A stretch of 64,000 bases of DNA from Congeria kusceri (Eukaryota; Mollusca; Bivalvia; Myida; Dreissenidae): assembly GCA_027627225.1 (NCBI GenBank), contig CM051027.1, positions 41,291,618-41,355,617 of the forward strand. Reading direction: 5' to 3'. Below, piece by piece: positions 33,313 to 46,329 of this stretch. The translations under genes were made by a program, and so were the position numbers. The first letter of the stretch is position 1. Each line of letters opens with the position of its first letter. Below the pieces are notes generated by a model. That model made no database searches. It saw nothing but the letters and a program-made list of their open reading frames with translations, and was not told the DNA's origin.

Positions 33313-34744
33313 TGCGTCCAGAACGCAGTAATATTGTTACAGACGCAAAGTTTCAGTTTATGTGCGTTCACGTGACGCATGCATTTTGTAAGTAGCGAGT
33401 CCTGTCGGGCAGTTTCGAAGCAGTTTGTGTACGAGTACTGTCGTAATAGAGGGTAAAATCTACCATCGCACAGTTCCGTCTATTTTTGTTACGACCATTA
33501 TCATCGGATAATCGATTCGCGAATAACCAATGGTATTAGTCGTGATGTTTCAAACTGTAACAGTGTGAAGGTAAAATAATATTGCCTTTCTCGTGAATTA
33601 TTTTTTAAGTCCGTCTGCAAAATAGGTCCGAAAAGAAAAATGAAGAAACGTAACAGACATTGTTATGTTTTTTTTTAAAGATACCTGAAGTTAATTCTTA
33701 ACAGGTTCTACTGAAAATCGTCTTCAAAAATACGTAAATATAGATCTCATCATTTAATAAAGATTCGCAGAAGTTGTTTAAACTAGTTGGTATGCAAAAG
33801 TATGGTATAAAATGCACAAATTTCTAGCTAAACATGCTTCTAAAAACACACAAAGTTAAAACTGCTTGTGTTACCAGGTAGATCTATATATAAGAGTTAG
33901 TTGCATTATTCCCTAGCTTATTAACTGAATGCTTATATCCCCATTTGAATTAATGAAATTGTTGGACTTGCACATTTAACTTTTGGACCGTATATTTTTA
34001 GTCCAGCGAGTCCTAGGACTCATGGCTGTGAAATTGTTAAAAAATCACTGTTTAGCATGTTTAGCGATAAATTATTGATAATTTAAAATTAATTAGCAGA
34101 TTTTAATTCTGATGGTTTATTGGTTAACAGACAATAGCCCCTCAGACATTTATCATCATCTTAAAAATGCATAGGTGCACATTATCCCCTTAAAGATTTT
34201 TCCAGGGCAGACAATACTCAATGGTATTGGGTCAGGACGGCCAAAATCCATGACGGCCCGTGTTGTTGAAGGCCCAGACCATGACGGCCCAAATTAACTA
34301 TTTTGGTGTTGATTGTTATTAGTTATCGATAATACTAAATAATGCACAAAATGATAAGTTTGTTCTCTTTTATTATTTCTTATTATCACATACATATACA
34401 TAAATCAAAGTTCAATCGTTAGTGACATAATTCTCTCAATTGAACATCAATAAAAACGCTAGTGATGGGAATCAGTCCTAAAAATATTTGTTGATTAATC
34501 ACAGCCAAAAATGTCTGATTAATCAAATAATTATGACTAAATATGTGGAGTTATATTGTTCAACAGAAATTATTGATCCAATCATTTTTTACCCATTTAT
34601 ATGTATATGTTTTAGTTTAAACAACAATGGATTGCATTTGCAGATTTGCAAATTTGCTTTTGTTAAAACAAAAAAGTAATAATGGAATTTTAACCGCTTG
34701 ACTGAATTAGGCTACGAAAGTTATTCATTTATTAATATTTCCAT

Positions 34745-35712
34745 ATATCTCAGAGTTCTCGGTAACGCGTAATTCTGCGTATTTGGACGCATACTTTTAT
34801 TAAAAGGACACCATAAATCTCGGTGTTAGATTCTAGGACGCAACCCTTTTCTCTGGCGTACGCATATTTTCCCAAGACAAATACTGCCTTCATGGCAATA
34901 AACATGGCAATAAACACATTTTCCTTCTGCACCAGTGTGTCAATTATGAATAAAATCAAGACACAGGCGGAGTCAGCTTAACTACAGCTAACCAGTCAGC
35001 CAATAAGAAGGCGTATGCAAATGAGTGTCGTCGATAGAAAATTTATCACGCCCTCAATCTAATATGAATTAGTAAAGGTGTAAGTGATTTGTAACACTTT
35101 CCCGTTAGGTATGCGTTATGTTATGTGTGTGTTATTAACACCCGCGTTTTCAATAAATTGCTACAAATTTAAAGGCAATATAATTTTTATTTATGCGAAA
35201 TAAACAGTTTACAAATTATAAGAATTAAGATGAATCTGTGTAACTTGACAATTTGCGTACACCGATCGCGTCAAGCGTGCGTCTTCATTTGTTAAATAAC
35301 TACAACTACTAGTGTTTATGAATAAAATAGCTATTCAAAATGATCACTGTACACGATTATATGCACACACTTTGGCTGAGGCAACATTTGAATGAAAGTT
35401 AGCGACAGTTTATAGTACTTGTCGAACTTGAAAGTAAATAAATGTCGGCGTCCTTTTCTTTTTTTTCCTATTTATAAAAAATGTTGTTGTTCCTTTTTAA
35501 TGAATAAAGTCCTATTTAATTGTTTAATTGCGGGTAGTTAATAAACAGTTTGTTTAAAGAAGATTTTTGACACAAAGTATTGTTGCTGTAGTTGTGTTTT
35601 TTAAGTGGGTGGGGTAGGGGTCTGTTTTGACGATTAGATACTGGGACGCTAACTTTCATAGGAAGGAGTCCTGGACTCCATGTTTTGAAATCCTAGCGAG
35701 AACTCTGTATCT
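34745..35712. mobile_element. TIR element inside the MULE
   Basis: ATATCTCAGAGTTCTCGG at 34745 is mirrored by CGAGAACTCTGTATCT at 35697-35712. Further inward, GGACGC and TAGGA(C/T) strings also pair. No coding capacity was seen. Confidence 0.45.
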
Positions 35713-36549
35713 AGAAAGGCATTTTATAGAGAATATATTGTGTATAACGCCCAGCACCCCTCCTCCTTGACATTTTGATTTTTCGAATATACCGGTAAAT
35801 GTAAAAGACATTAAACTAAGTACAAACTCTTTAGAAGGAAGTACATACGAGTAGAATACAGATTTTACGATTTTAAAACCACAGGCAACAATTTACTTGC
35901 ACAATGTATATTTCATTAATGTTCAATAATAAAGTATTTACCAATCCATGCTAAAATGCATATTAAATTACGAAAATCCTTTAGTGGACACACTGAAAAC
36001 CTATGAAGGAATGTTTAATAGTATTGTATATTGCATTGAATGTACAATGTATTTTATTTATAATACCGGTATATTTAGCAATTTAGAACTACAAAACACT
36101 ATTTTTTTACTACATAATACATAACAAGTACCTGTGACATGTACACATGTTGTCGATTAATTTTTCCCATTGTCATCATCATGTCATGGCTCTGTTTGTC
36201 ATGATTATTTGACGACATGATTAATCAGCCCATCACTAAAAAAGCATATTTAATTACCAAAACATAAACGACAATGCAGAAATTACCAGTATAATACCAA
36301 TATAATACATTAATTTATCACGCATCATTTATTAACATAAATACATATAGAAAAAGAACAAAAATGCCAGTATAGTAAATAAACAAGCATAACTGCACAC
36401 AACATCAGTCCTCGAGAACATCAATCTAAGCTCGGACACCGTAGAGCTCCGAGCACGCCCGCAGAAATCCAGCTGTCGTTAATTCTTTTTCCATGTACCT
36501 GGTTCAAAAGCTGTCCAGTCGTCTCTGGACCACCTGGCTGCGTTCCCCC

Positions 36550-38005
36550 ACATTCCGCACGAGGTCACCACCGCTGACCGCCAAACAGACCAATTCCGCG
36601 ACGCAACAGCGGGACAATTTCATAGAACTGCAGTATGGCGTGGCCTGCCTTCCGGTTCAGTCGGTGATGCCGTCCTACAATCATAAAATTGTTATTTATT
36701 TATTGTATTATAATGTTAATTAAGTACAGTAGTAAATACAAATACATAGACGCGTAGCAGAACAATATATATTTAAAACGTTCGTCATAATTATGAAAAG
36801 TATGTGAACGTAGCATTGCAGTCGAGGGTAAAAAAGTATATATTAATGTAGTAGAACATTAATCAGAATAATTTCCTTCGACATCGTGTTTTGTGCGGAC
36901 CGACTGTCGGAAGACGGACCAGCACTAGGGCCGAAAGACTGTGTTGCTCAGCCACTGCTGGTTCACGTATGTCACCAGTGACCTGGTCTGGTCCGTTGTA
37001 GCTTGCTCACGAAGGGCTTCGACCGCTCTTGAAATGTGGCCCGCCAGCAGGAACGGTAATGCGAGTAGCTGTCTGACAAAGGAATGCAGGCCGGTACGTC
37101 TTCTGTAGGTCTCAGCCAAGCCGACATCCTGCACATGGCATCAGACCGCCTGCGTCCAGTGAAAGACGCATCCCATAATCTGGGTACGTGGGAATGCGTC
37201 TCGAAGGGCCTGCCACGCAGCTGTAACAAACATATACCATAAATCAATCAACAAACATATTAATACACATAAATAAAAAATACGTATGCAATGACAATAC
37301 ATATTTAGTGCATATACAAGGAATGACACAGTAACTGGTGGGCTTTGTTAATAACACACTTATCAAACGTTACATAAACATAATACCTGTATTAACCAAG
37401 CAGAACTCACCTTTTTCAAAGTCAGCAACAAAGCCTACAATGACGAGACTTCGATCACGGTCTCTGTCAGTGTGTCGTGCACAGAGCTAAAATAAGCCAT
37501 TATTATTATTATTAATTTTAATAATAATAATATTATTATTATTAATCATCGTCAGCATCATTTTTTTAAATATAATATTTCCCTTATTAAATTATATACA
37601 AATAATAATAATCTGTTTCATATAATCTCTATTATACCATTAAAATATTTACGGATAATAATAAAAAATAAATAAATAAAAGTTATCATCATCATCAGCA
37701 TCACCATCTTCATCACAATCATCATTATTCATATAATAATGGTGATGATTATAATGAAGATGGTGATGCTGATGGTGATGATAATAATAATACTAATACC
37801 GGTAATAATAATAATCAAATTATCATTATCATCAGTAATAAAATAATGTAGATTTATTAAAGCTATTATATAGATTTACTAAAACTATTTTAAACTCAAC
37901 AGTTCTGCACGTCCTGTGGTTCCATCTGTTGCAGATGTCGCACATATTGGCCTGCTGATTCTGTCGCACAACCAGTGTGCAAACCACGGCTGTCACAAAT
38001 CCATT
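36550..38005 (-). pseudogene. MULE transposase, broken (minus-strand exons)
   Basis: Blocks from the minus strand, in order. A FLYWCH-like zinc-finger remnant (about 38005-37890) reads DSRGLHTGCATESAGQYVRH. An exon at 37486-37411 reads LVIVGFVADFEK. It is spliced by GT/AG to 37220-36880, which reads AWQALRDAFPRTQIMGCVFH WTQAV, a TGA, then HVQDVGLAETY and LLALPFLLAGHI. It continues through a TAG to CWSVFRQSVRTKHDVEG. An exon at 36674-36550 reads HHRLNRKAGHAILQFYEIV. The order DFE, GC.FH.TQ and WSVF.Q..RT..DVEG..HRLN is typical of MULE transposases. In-frame stops at 37141-37143 (TGA at the usual Trp) and 36925-36927 (TAG), and an altered donor after DVEG, show it is dead. The first catalytic Asp region was not found. 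Confidence 0.8.
37683..37792. repeat. CAT/ATG trinucleotide hairpin
   Basis: ATCATCATCATCAGCATCAC CATCTTCATCACAATCATCA is followed by a near-exact inverted copy ending GATGGTGATGCTGATGGTGA TGATAAT. The palindrome lies in a wider ATT/AAT microsatellite zone (37498-37830) that breaks the MULE transposase. Confidence 0.85.
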
Positions 38006-38009
38006 TTAA

Positions 38010-40500
38010 GTCCATGTTATATAAATTTAATATATCTACACTATTACGTATATAACACAATAATAACAATATCACACAAAATCAACAAAAAGGACATAGA
38101 GTATTTCAAAGTTAAACGTTTGAGAATAAAATACATTGCGTGATTCTGAGGTTTATATGCAAATTTGTTTATTTGATGTATCAAACTCAGAATAAGTTCT
38201 ATTAATGTATTGTCACACCTTAACTATCACAATTTAAAATTACCCAATAGACCCTTTTCACATTCCCGTAATCAAGTACTGTAGGAGTTGTCTCCCTTGA
38301 TAAAGCGAATCGAGAACGAGGCTGACGATGTATTGGCTGTATTTGTCTATAACGGAAAATAATGTTCAGTGGAGAAAATATGGAATAAACTTATACAATG
38401 TTTTTTTTTATATTAAACTTGTCTCTGTTTTGTTCAGCAAATTAAGTATACGTGGATATGTTTCAAATACTTAAATTATAAAGCACATAATGTAACAATC
38501 ACAACATAGCCAAATCTGCTAACGAAACTATGTTTGACATCATGATTTATATTACTTCATATTCAGATCTGAATATTTAATGATTGAAAGAAGTGTATAT
38601 AATTGCTGAATTTATTGCAATTTACATAATTGATTTTTAATTAATTAAATAATTAATATTTAATTATCAGAAGCAGTTCGTTTATTCAGGATTTATTGTC
38701 GGCTGTGGTAATTATATAACAACTTGACAGTTACAAATAACATAATCATTATTATTATTATGAAAGTGATATCCTGTATTTTTTTGTTCATTTGAGTGAA
38801 ACAACTAAAGAATTCTACCGCGTTAACCAGAATTGATCAAAGACACTTTTTCCTTGTACTCTCTAATGATAGAGAACCAAAACAAACAAATGACTGAGAA
38901 ATAAAACATCATTATTTAATATCAAAACGTTAAAAAGCAGTGTTAATTTTTGTTATATGTCTTCAAACTTTGTGTAAAAACACATGTACACTCCATTTAT
39001 AAACTATCATGATATCATGAGTTCAAGCAAATGATCAGGATAATTGCGAATAAAATTAATTTTTTGCCTTAAATAAAGTTATTTTTATTTTAAATGATAG
39101 TTATTTCACTTGTTATGAAGTAGATTCATGAAGCGAGTGGCATAGCTGCCGAGACAATGACCCGTGTATTACTTCACTAATTCGTATGCACCTTGATTAC
39201 GTAATTGTTATTTTAAAATTAGGACCTATATATTATACACATTTTGGTTACATATTAATGGTCATGTGTTGTACAAGATAATGATCTTATAATTGATAAG
39301 ACCAGGTTTGAACAATACGAAGTCTGTCAGTCTCAGAGAAAGTACCTAAGTCTAAATTGCTTTTTTTTCCATTTTTAGCGACGATATGCTAATTAAACTG
39401 ACACTCTCTTATCATACATGTATATCATAATTATATTATGTACCATGCCATTTCTGTTTATTAAGAAGTAAACTAAGTGAATATTTATAACATTTTAAAA
39501 GTAATAAACTGTAATGACCGTTATGCAACCAGTATTAACCACTATCAATACATCGCAAGCCGCGTTTTCTATTCGCCGATAAATTATTGTGTCGTGATAA
39601 TCGCTAAAAATGGGAATGTAACACTCGTCTATTACGAAAGTATATTAGTGACAGGACCACAATTATCACTATTATAAAGTACACAAACTTTATTTTGATA
39701 GTCACGCATACAATTAGAAATAACATACAAAAAAGCCGGTGCACTGTCTTTAATGTTCCTTTTGATTAATAATTGGGCCGTCATGGACTGGGCTGTCAGC
39801 GACAAGGGATGTCCTGACCCGCATTATACTTAATAGTCCCTTCACAATTGTTTAAACAAGGACATGATCCTCTTTCTACTAGCCTAGGACAATATTCTAT
39901 ACAAAACAATTCATCGATCCATTTCAAAAATATAGAGCTGCTATAATATCTTATAAAATGTGACTTTGAGTATATTTTATGCAACTGTGAATCTTACTTT
40001 GGCTTCATATAAATTACTGACAAATAAAGCATGATATTTGTGCGTCTTACCAGCATTTAGTAGGACCATATATCCTTTAATATTCAGATACAGTTCTATC
40101 TTAGATACCGTTTATTCACAAGATGCCCTAGAATAATAGCGTGTAACTGTTAGGTAACGCGACAATATGGAAATATATGCTTTTAATGCAGACATTGTCT
40201 TTAAGTAAAAACAGCCACCAAATCATGTTAAACGGGCAAAAAAATTACTCTTTTAATGTGCTACTTTCATGGAAAACATATTTTGATCTTGTGTTTAACA
40301 GCAGTGCTATACACCCCTTTTCCATTGATATTCACTTGATTTTTCAAACTAAAATAAAAAGTATTTCTCAACAATTGAGATTAAAATATATTACACTATT
40401 AAGTTTGAAAAGAACGAAAGCGTGTGCACCATCCTTAGATGACATCATAACCCAAACAAAGACAAGAAACGGTATTGCAAGACGTTTGTTTTTTTTAGGG
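38010..40500. other. No gene recognised inside MULE
   Basis: AT-rich interior of the Mutator-like element with no protein motif. The right inverted blocks begin near 39770. Confidence 0.4.
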
Positions 40501-41745
40501 GAGATCATTATGGTCGATGTGTGCAGAGGATATAGGGAAGGGGTTATTGTCCACATGTGCACAATTTTGAAGGGGCTAATGTCCTACTTCAAAGGAGCTT
40601 ATGTCTGCCTTTGCGATTTTTCAAAAAGGGGATATTGTCCGAGGGGCTTATGTCCTAGACTCAATTTATCGTCCATGTACCTGTTTTTGTGACCCCCTAG
40701 TTTCAGTGACAGGTCTACCAGTTTCAGTGGCCTTTTCAGTTTTTAGCTTGACTTTCCAAAGGAAAGGCAAGCTATTCTACTTGTCCCGTCGTTAGCGTCA
40801 GCGTCCGGGCTAGGTTAAATTTTTCGGTAAGCTAGTTTCTCAGGAATGGCTTGAGGGATTTCATTCAAACATATAACATTTACTCCCCACTTGACAATGA
40901 GCCTATAGGCCAAGTTGGGTAACTAGTTTGAAATTTGTCAAAATTATAGGCCTTTTTACACTTAGAAATTTTACATATAGGCTATATATGGGTCAATTTA
41001 GCCAACCTGGCAAACCTGTCCAACAAATGTAATTTAATTGGTATATATAAAACATAGATGCATTTATGGTCTAAAAATATTATGTTACATTTGTAATGTG
41101 TTTTAAGAATTTGCAACATAAAAAGCGTATGTGCTTTTTTCTTCAATTTTCACAACAGATGATAAAAAAACATTAAACTTTACTATTACCAAATATAACA
41201 TTACTTTTATTAGTTTGATTAAAAACAAATTATATTTAAATTGTTTTAACACAATTGATAACAACTCAACTAAGAATGTAAATCAGGTAGTGTTTTAGCT
41301 CGACTATTCGAAGAATAGGTGAGCTTTCCTACTACCCCCGGCGTCCGCGTCCACGTCTGAATTTGGTTAAAGTTTTTATTCAAAAGTCTTGTAACTTCAA
41401 AACTACATAAGTTATTCACTTGAAACTTGGAATATATCTTTGTCATCAACTCCAGTGTCAGGGGCAACATTCCCCATAACTCTGTTTTGTATTTTGACAG
41501 AGTTATGCCCCATTTTCACTTAGATTTTCTGGTTAAAGTTTATATTCAAAAGTTTTGTAACTTCAAAACTACATAAGTTATTCACTTGAAACTTGTAACT
41601 AACCTTTGTCATCAACTCCAGTATCAAGGGCAACATTCCGTATAACTCTGTTTTGTATTTTTACAGAGTTGTGCCCCTTTTTCACCTAGATTTTCTGTTT
41701 AAAGTTTATATTCAACAGTTTTGTAACTTCAAAACTACATAAGTT

Positions 41746-42473
41746 CAGACATGGCGAAAGACCGTCGGCCCATCGGACATTGCCGACGAAAATTTTAAAA
41801 GGCCGACGGTGAAATCCAATATCGTCGGACTTACTGTCCGGTAATTTTTTTGTTTCCATTTCCAAAGTTTGTAACCTCTTCGCAGTTTTCACAACAAAAT
41901 TATTTCGCAGTTACCTGTTCCTGTGTATTCGGATTCGTTGCCATACGTAAACAAGTGAGTTTTTAATACGAACAGTGTGTGTTTTGCGAAAATATTTATC
42001 GAAATCTATCGTACATTTTCGGTGATATTCAAGTGTTATAAGTACAAACCATGAGTGCCTTCGACAAATTAAAATATGTTAAGGGGGCAATGCCGAATAA
42101 AAAAACAACTGCTCCGTCAGATAAAACGCATTCCCCACCCACCAAAGTCACCAAATACTAACGTAAATTTCAATCTTCATGGTGTGAAGGGCGTCCAAAG
42201 GATTTGACACAAACTTGTGATTCCTCATTGTACTGGAGGTGTACTATAATCTATAAAGTGATGAAAAATGTTCAATTTTGTGTATGTCATTATATTGAAA
42301 AAATAAAAGTAAAGTTAAATATTGGCACATTAAAATTTAAGAATAAAAACTCTTAAGTGGTGAATGTTAAATACCAAAAGTTGAGGCCTGTGAAGTTCAC
42401 AACTGGCCTGTAAATTTTTCCTCTCCGTAGGACAGTCTGGCCTGTAAATTGTGACGGTCTTTCGCCATGTCTG
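41746..42473. mobile_element. hAT-like element, TIR CAGACATGGCGAAAGACCGTC, TSD TAAGTT
   Basis: Perfect 21 bp inverted ends and a 6 bp direct repeat TAAGTT (41740-41745, 42474-42479). Removing the element restores the tandem unit ACATAAGTTATTCAC exactly. Inside, a short plus-strand frame (42051-42161, 36 codons) starts MSAFDKLKYVKGAMPN and ends VTKY. After its stop, the same frame continues RKFQSSWCEGRPKDL, which resembles the start of a TTF/hAT-type zinc finger (..KFQ..W...). It is probably an internally deleted hAT relative. Confidence 0.8.
42051..42161 (+). pseudogene. Remnant N-terminus of a hAT-like transposase
   Basis: The ATG frame reads MSAFDKLKYVKGAMPN..., a basic/Thr-rich linker, then TAA. 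Beyond the stop, in frame, comes RKFQSSWCEGRPKDLTQT. KFQ..W is seen at the start of TTF-type zinc fingers in hAT-related proteins. The catalytic region is absent. The assignment is tentative. Confidence 0.4.
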
Positions 42474-44498
42474 TAAGTTATTCACTTGAAACTTGGAACT
42501 AACCTTTGTCATCAACTCCAGTATCAAGGGCAACATTCCCCATAACTCTGTTTTGTATTTGACAGAGTTATGCCCCGTTTTCACTTAGATTTTCTGTTTA
42601 AAATTCACTTTAAACTTGGAACTAACCTTTGTCATCAACTTTAGTATCAGGGGCAACATTATCCATAACTACGTTTTGTATTTTGACAGAGTTATGCCCT
42701 TTTTTCACATAGATTTTCTGGTTAAAGTTACCTTTGTCATCAACTCTAGTATCAGAGGTAACATTACCCATAACTCTGTTTTGTATTTTGACAGAGTTAG
42801 CCCACTTTTACATACACTTTGTGGGTAAAGTTTTTGTTCCAAAAGTTTATAAACCATACAAGGCTTCTCTTAAAAATATTGTATTTTAACAAATTTATGC
42901 CCTTTCACTATCCACAATATGTACCAACTGAAATACTTCGAATAGTCAAGCGTGCTGTCCTCTGACAGCTCTTGTTAAATTCTGAGCTCAATTTACCCCA
43001 CCCACTTTTAGTAAAAGTATGGTAATTATAAGTATCCTGTTGAACAAATCTGGTTATTGTTTAAAGGGATATTTATTGCATTAATCATCTTTTTAGCTCA
43101 CCTGAGCACGAAGTGCTTGGTGAGCTATTGGTATAGGGGACCTCTCCGGCATCGTCTATCGTCCGTCGTCCGTATGCCATCAACAATTTGGACCGTTATC
43201 GCAATAAAGATTACATTTTTAGCTCACCTGAGCACAAAGTGCTCATGGTGAGCTTTTGTGATCGCCCGTTGTCCGTCGTTCGTGCGTGCGTGTGCGTGCG
43301 TCGTCAATTTTTCATTCAAACAACATCTCCTAAACTGCTTTGCAGATTTTAACCAAACTTCACAGGAATGATCCTTGGGTGGATCTCTTTCAAAGTTGTT
43401 CAAATCTTTCCGGTACGCTTCATATGTAGGTTACCAGAGCTAAAAATATATTTAAAAAGTGAACATTTTAAAAATCTTCTCCTAGGAAACTGCAAGGCTG
43501 AGAGGTTTCTTATTTTGTATGTAACATTGTATAGTGGTTCAAATATTGTTCAAATGATGCCCCTGGGGTACAAGGTGGCCATGCCCTGAGGGCCACATGG
43601 TTTATATAGACTAAAAAAACATCTGAAACTGCAAGGCCCAGATCTTTATACTCAGGTAAGGCGTTTAGTGCCATTTTTCCCTCTTGTTATTAGCAATTAT
43701 GATGCCTTAAACTCAGGTGAGCGACCTAGGGCCATCATGGTTCTCTTGTTTATTAGTATGCCCTAAATATAGAGAACTGAGGAATTTTTTTCTAAAACCA
43801 TACTATTGTCACTGGCCATCGATGTTTAAGTTCCAAAATCTTTTAAACACCCAATCCAAAAAAGAAATATTCAATCTGGCAAAATATTTTTTTTCGCAAA
43901 ACAGCTTAGAGATTGACTTGCATATACATATATGCTTTATATTAATATTAATATTTTGTTTATTTGTGTCGATGGGAGTCAAATGAGAAGATTACTTTGT
44001 ATTGTTAATTTGTTATCTATCTAATAATTATAATTGTTTACTTGTTTAACCAAGGATGATCTGTGTTTGAATATTGCTGCTCCAGAAAATGTTTTCTGTA
44101 CTTTCTCCATTTACATTGTTATGTTTGCAATAAGCATTTTTGTATAATGTTTTAATGCAATAAATGTATCGTATCGTATAGTATCGACTCGGTCGACTCG
44201 GAATATCAAATAACAAGTTTGCCATCATTTCTTTCCAAGATGTCACAACGATCACTGCTCGATGTTGGGCTATATAAAAGTTCTAGCAAACGCAAAAATG
44301 AAGAGCTTAATTAATTGACGTTGATGAATGGTAAATGTATTTGAAAAAATTTGTTATTTAATGTCATTGAAGCTAAGACATGAAATAAATAAATAAAATA
44401 TAAACATTTTCTTTATAGTTTTTTCAATTATAATTAAAAAACCACAACCAACAGGACCGACGTCCACAGTGATTAACATACTGAGATAATGAATAAAC

Positions 44499-44765
44499 GT
44501 GGGACTTCCAATTTTTTATACTGGGACTTCCAAAATCAAAAGGTTGGAAGTCGGGACTTCCAGAAAAAAAATCTTAGTGGAAGCGCTGCAGATATTGGAC
44601 ATGAACACTATGCCTCATCAACATGTGGGTGGACATGTGGCACCAGCAGAAACCATGAAGGACAGCTTTCTAAATTTGTGTACAGGGCTTGCACTAAAAT
44701 TAAATGTTTGTGTTGGATACAAGTGTTGGATAGTGGAAGACCTGAACATTTCAGACATGAAATGA
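44499..44765 (+). other. Open frame of 88 codons, unrecognised
   Basis: Reads MGLPIFYTGTSK, later VEALQILDMNTMPHQHVGGH and LCTGLALKLNVCVGYKCW. Composition is protein-like, but I recognise no family and see no splice context. The upstream text has GGGACTTCCA repeated four times, an NF-kB-like string that may be chance or a small repeat. Low confidence that it is coding. Confidence 0.2.
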
Positions 44766-44898
44766 AGTATAAAATAAAGCTTTGTGTAAAGTCATTCTGA
44801 TAATTTTGTGATAATATGTCAATAACTTCATTGAAAGAGGTATACATTTAGGTAAACCGTGTCATCTATTTCCAGGTTACATTACTTTTGCAACTTAT

Positions 44899-46080
44899 CA
44901 GGGATTATCCTAGAGGGCGAAATCGTCGCCCTATGGTGTCTGACTTCACCCTGTGATCTGATCAAAGCGAAATCAAAATCACCGAAAATTTTCAATACTA
45001 ATGCTTATTCCTCTAATCTTATGCCCACTACTGTCATGGTTTATCTGATTGTGTAGATAACGCTGCTACAATTATCCACAATCGATCTGTAGACAGCGTG
45101 AGAAAGTTTGTTACACATCACTGACCTGGCATTGTGTTAATCAATCAACCAATCGGCTAAGGCTATTCCAATTGTGGTTCTCGACTTTGCTTACTTGCTT
45201 TCAAAGTAAATCTGTTATTAGCAAAGGCTGTCGGGAACCAAGAAAGCGAGTGCACACTGGGCGATATGATCAACCGGTTTACACTAGAATTTACAGTCAT
45301 TCAGAGTAATTATTACCGTTTTACGTACTGTAAAAGAACTTATATTCAGGCTATGAATATTTGCTGTTTTCTTAATTGCGATGTTTGACCTTCGAACTGA
45401 CAATTAATTTAAAATTAAAATAAAAGACTGATCAATGATTTTCCATTTCCGCAATTATCACAATCGTAACAAACACCGCGTGTGAAAAGTAACAGATAAT
45501 CCAATTCCCATTTTGTAGTAAATGACGTCATCCAAACAATAGCATTGGGCAGCACGCGACACCATTACAACGTTATTTCATTCTCCGTTTGTTTCTTTGT
45601 TCTGACGCCTACTAACGGCAGGAAAATTATGTTGCACGATTTCCACGTGCAGCTTGCTGACAACCAAGTGGTGTACAATACTTGTCTAACTGAGCGATGT
45701 ATAACATGTAGCGTTATTAGGAGAAATATCAAGGGCGTTAATAATTTACACATTTACTTTTTATATGATGGCATTATTTTAAAGGAAACCAGTGACTGCC
45801 TTATGTAGTGTAAGTATCAATTGTCATAAACATAAACATGAGTGCTTGTTTTTTTTAAATACTGTTTCTAATGCCAATAAAACTTATTAAGCTATTTTGT
45901 GTTTATCTTTCATTACTACAGGTTGTAGTCTTTGTAATTAATTAATTATACATAATTCAATCGATTGATTGGCTAAATAGCTGCTTTACGCACCAGTGTC
46001 AGTTATCGATAAACTTCTCACTGAATTCGGCAAAAGGAGAAGTCACTTCTCCCTAAAATTTTGGGCTAGGATGATCCCTG
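44899..46080. mobile_element. hAT-like element, CAGGGATTATCCTAG ends, TSD CTTAT
   Basis: The left end CAGGGATTATCCTAGAGGGC and right end (reverse complement CAGGGATCATCCTAGCCCAA) are inverted, with CTTAT repeated at 44894-44898 and 46081-46085. Near the ends are internal palindromes GGGCGAAATCGTCGCCC and GGGAGAAGTCACTTCTCCC-like. It is the same family as 47773-48978, in the opposite orientation. An 87-codon frame at 45545-45808 has no motif I know. Confidence 0.8.
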
Positions 46081-46329
46081 CTTATGTTGTTGTGTTTCCT
46101 TGATAAATTTTATAGTGTGTGAATTTTATGATTATGTTATGTCATTTGGAAACAAAAGAGAGAAAAAAACTATATCAAAAGGCTGTTTATTGTTGTGCTT
46201 CTGTTAGCTCTGAAGTACTGTAGATTTTGATTTAGTACACATAAATTTTTTTTTTAAATCTCACGTCAAATTCGGTACTGCCCCCTCACACACCGTCCCC
46301 AACCGCGGTTAATTGCTCCTGTGCCTTAG

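Larger units (their letters stand above)
34120..40690 (-). mobile_element. Mutator-like element (MULE) with long inverted ends, degraded
   Basis: Sequence at 34120-34290 is present inverted at about 39770-39850 and 40510-40680. One part is TTGGGTCAGGAC with CCCAGACCATGACGGCCCAA against GGGCCGTCATGGACTGGGC at 39776. Another is the GGGGATAATGTGC/GAGGGGCTATTGTC block against 40535-40670. Between them, minus-strand blocks match a MULE transposase. The inverted ends are divergent and perhaps duplicated, so boundaries are approximate. Other insertions lie inside (34745-35712). Confidence 0.6.
41294..42969 (+). mobile_element. Hairpin-ended tandem-repeat element 2
   Basis: Left hairpin: AGCTCGACTATTCGAAGAAT AGGTGAGCT, then CGTCCGCGTCCACGTC. 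The core is ~170 bp units (TTTGTCATCAACTCCAGTAT, ATAACTCTGTTTTGTATTTTG, TTTCACTTAGATTTTCTG). Right end: TACTTCGAATAGTC, then the hairpin GCTGTCCTCTGACAGC and TCTTGTT. The right CGAATAGTC matches the left hairpin arm. A second 5'-type hairpin lies just upstream (AGCTTGACTTTCCAAAGGAA AGGCAAGCT, about 40746-40775). The core is interrupted by the 728 bp element at 41746. Confidence 0.65.

Noticed and set aside
40177..40692. 171-codon plus-strand open frame
   Set aside because: Its 3' half is the right inverted block of the Mutator-like element. Composition is low-complexity and no motif is seen.
44480..44570. Four GGGACTTCCA strings as an NF-kB site cluster
   Set aside because: They occur inside AT-rich repeat DNA with no nearby gene. 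More likely a small local repeat.
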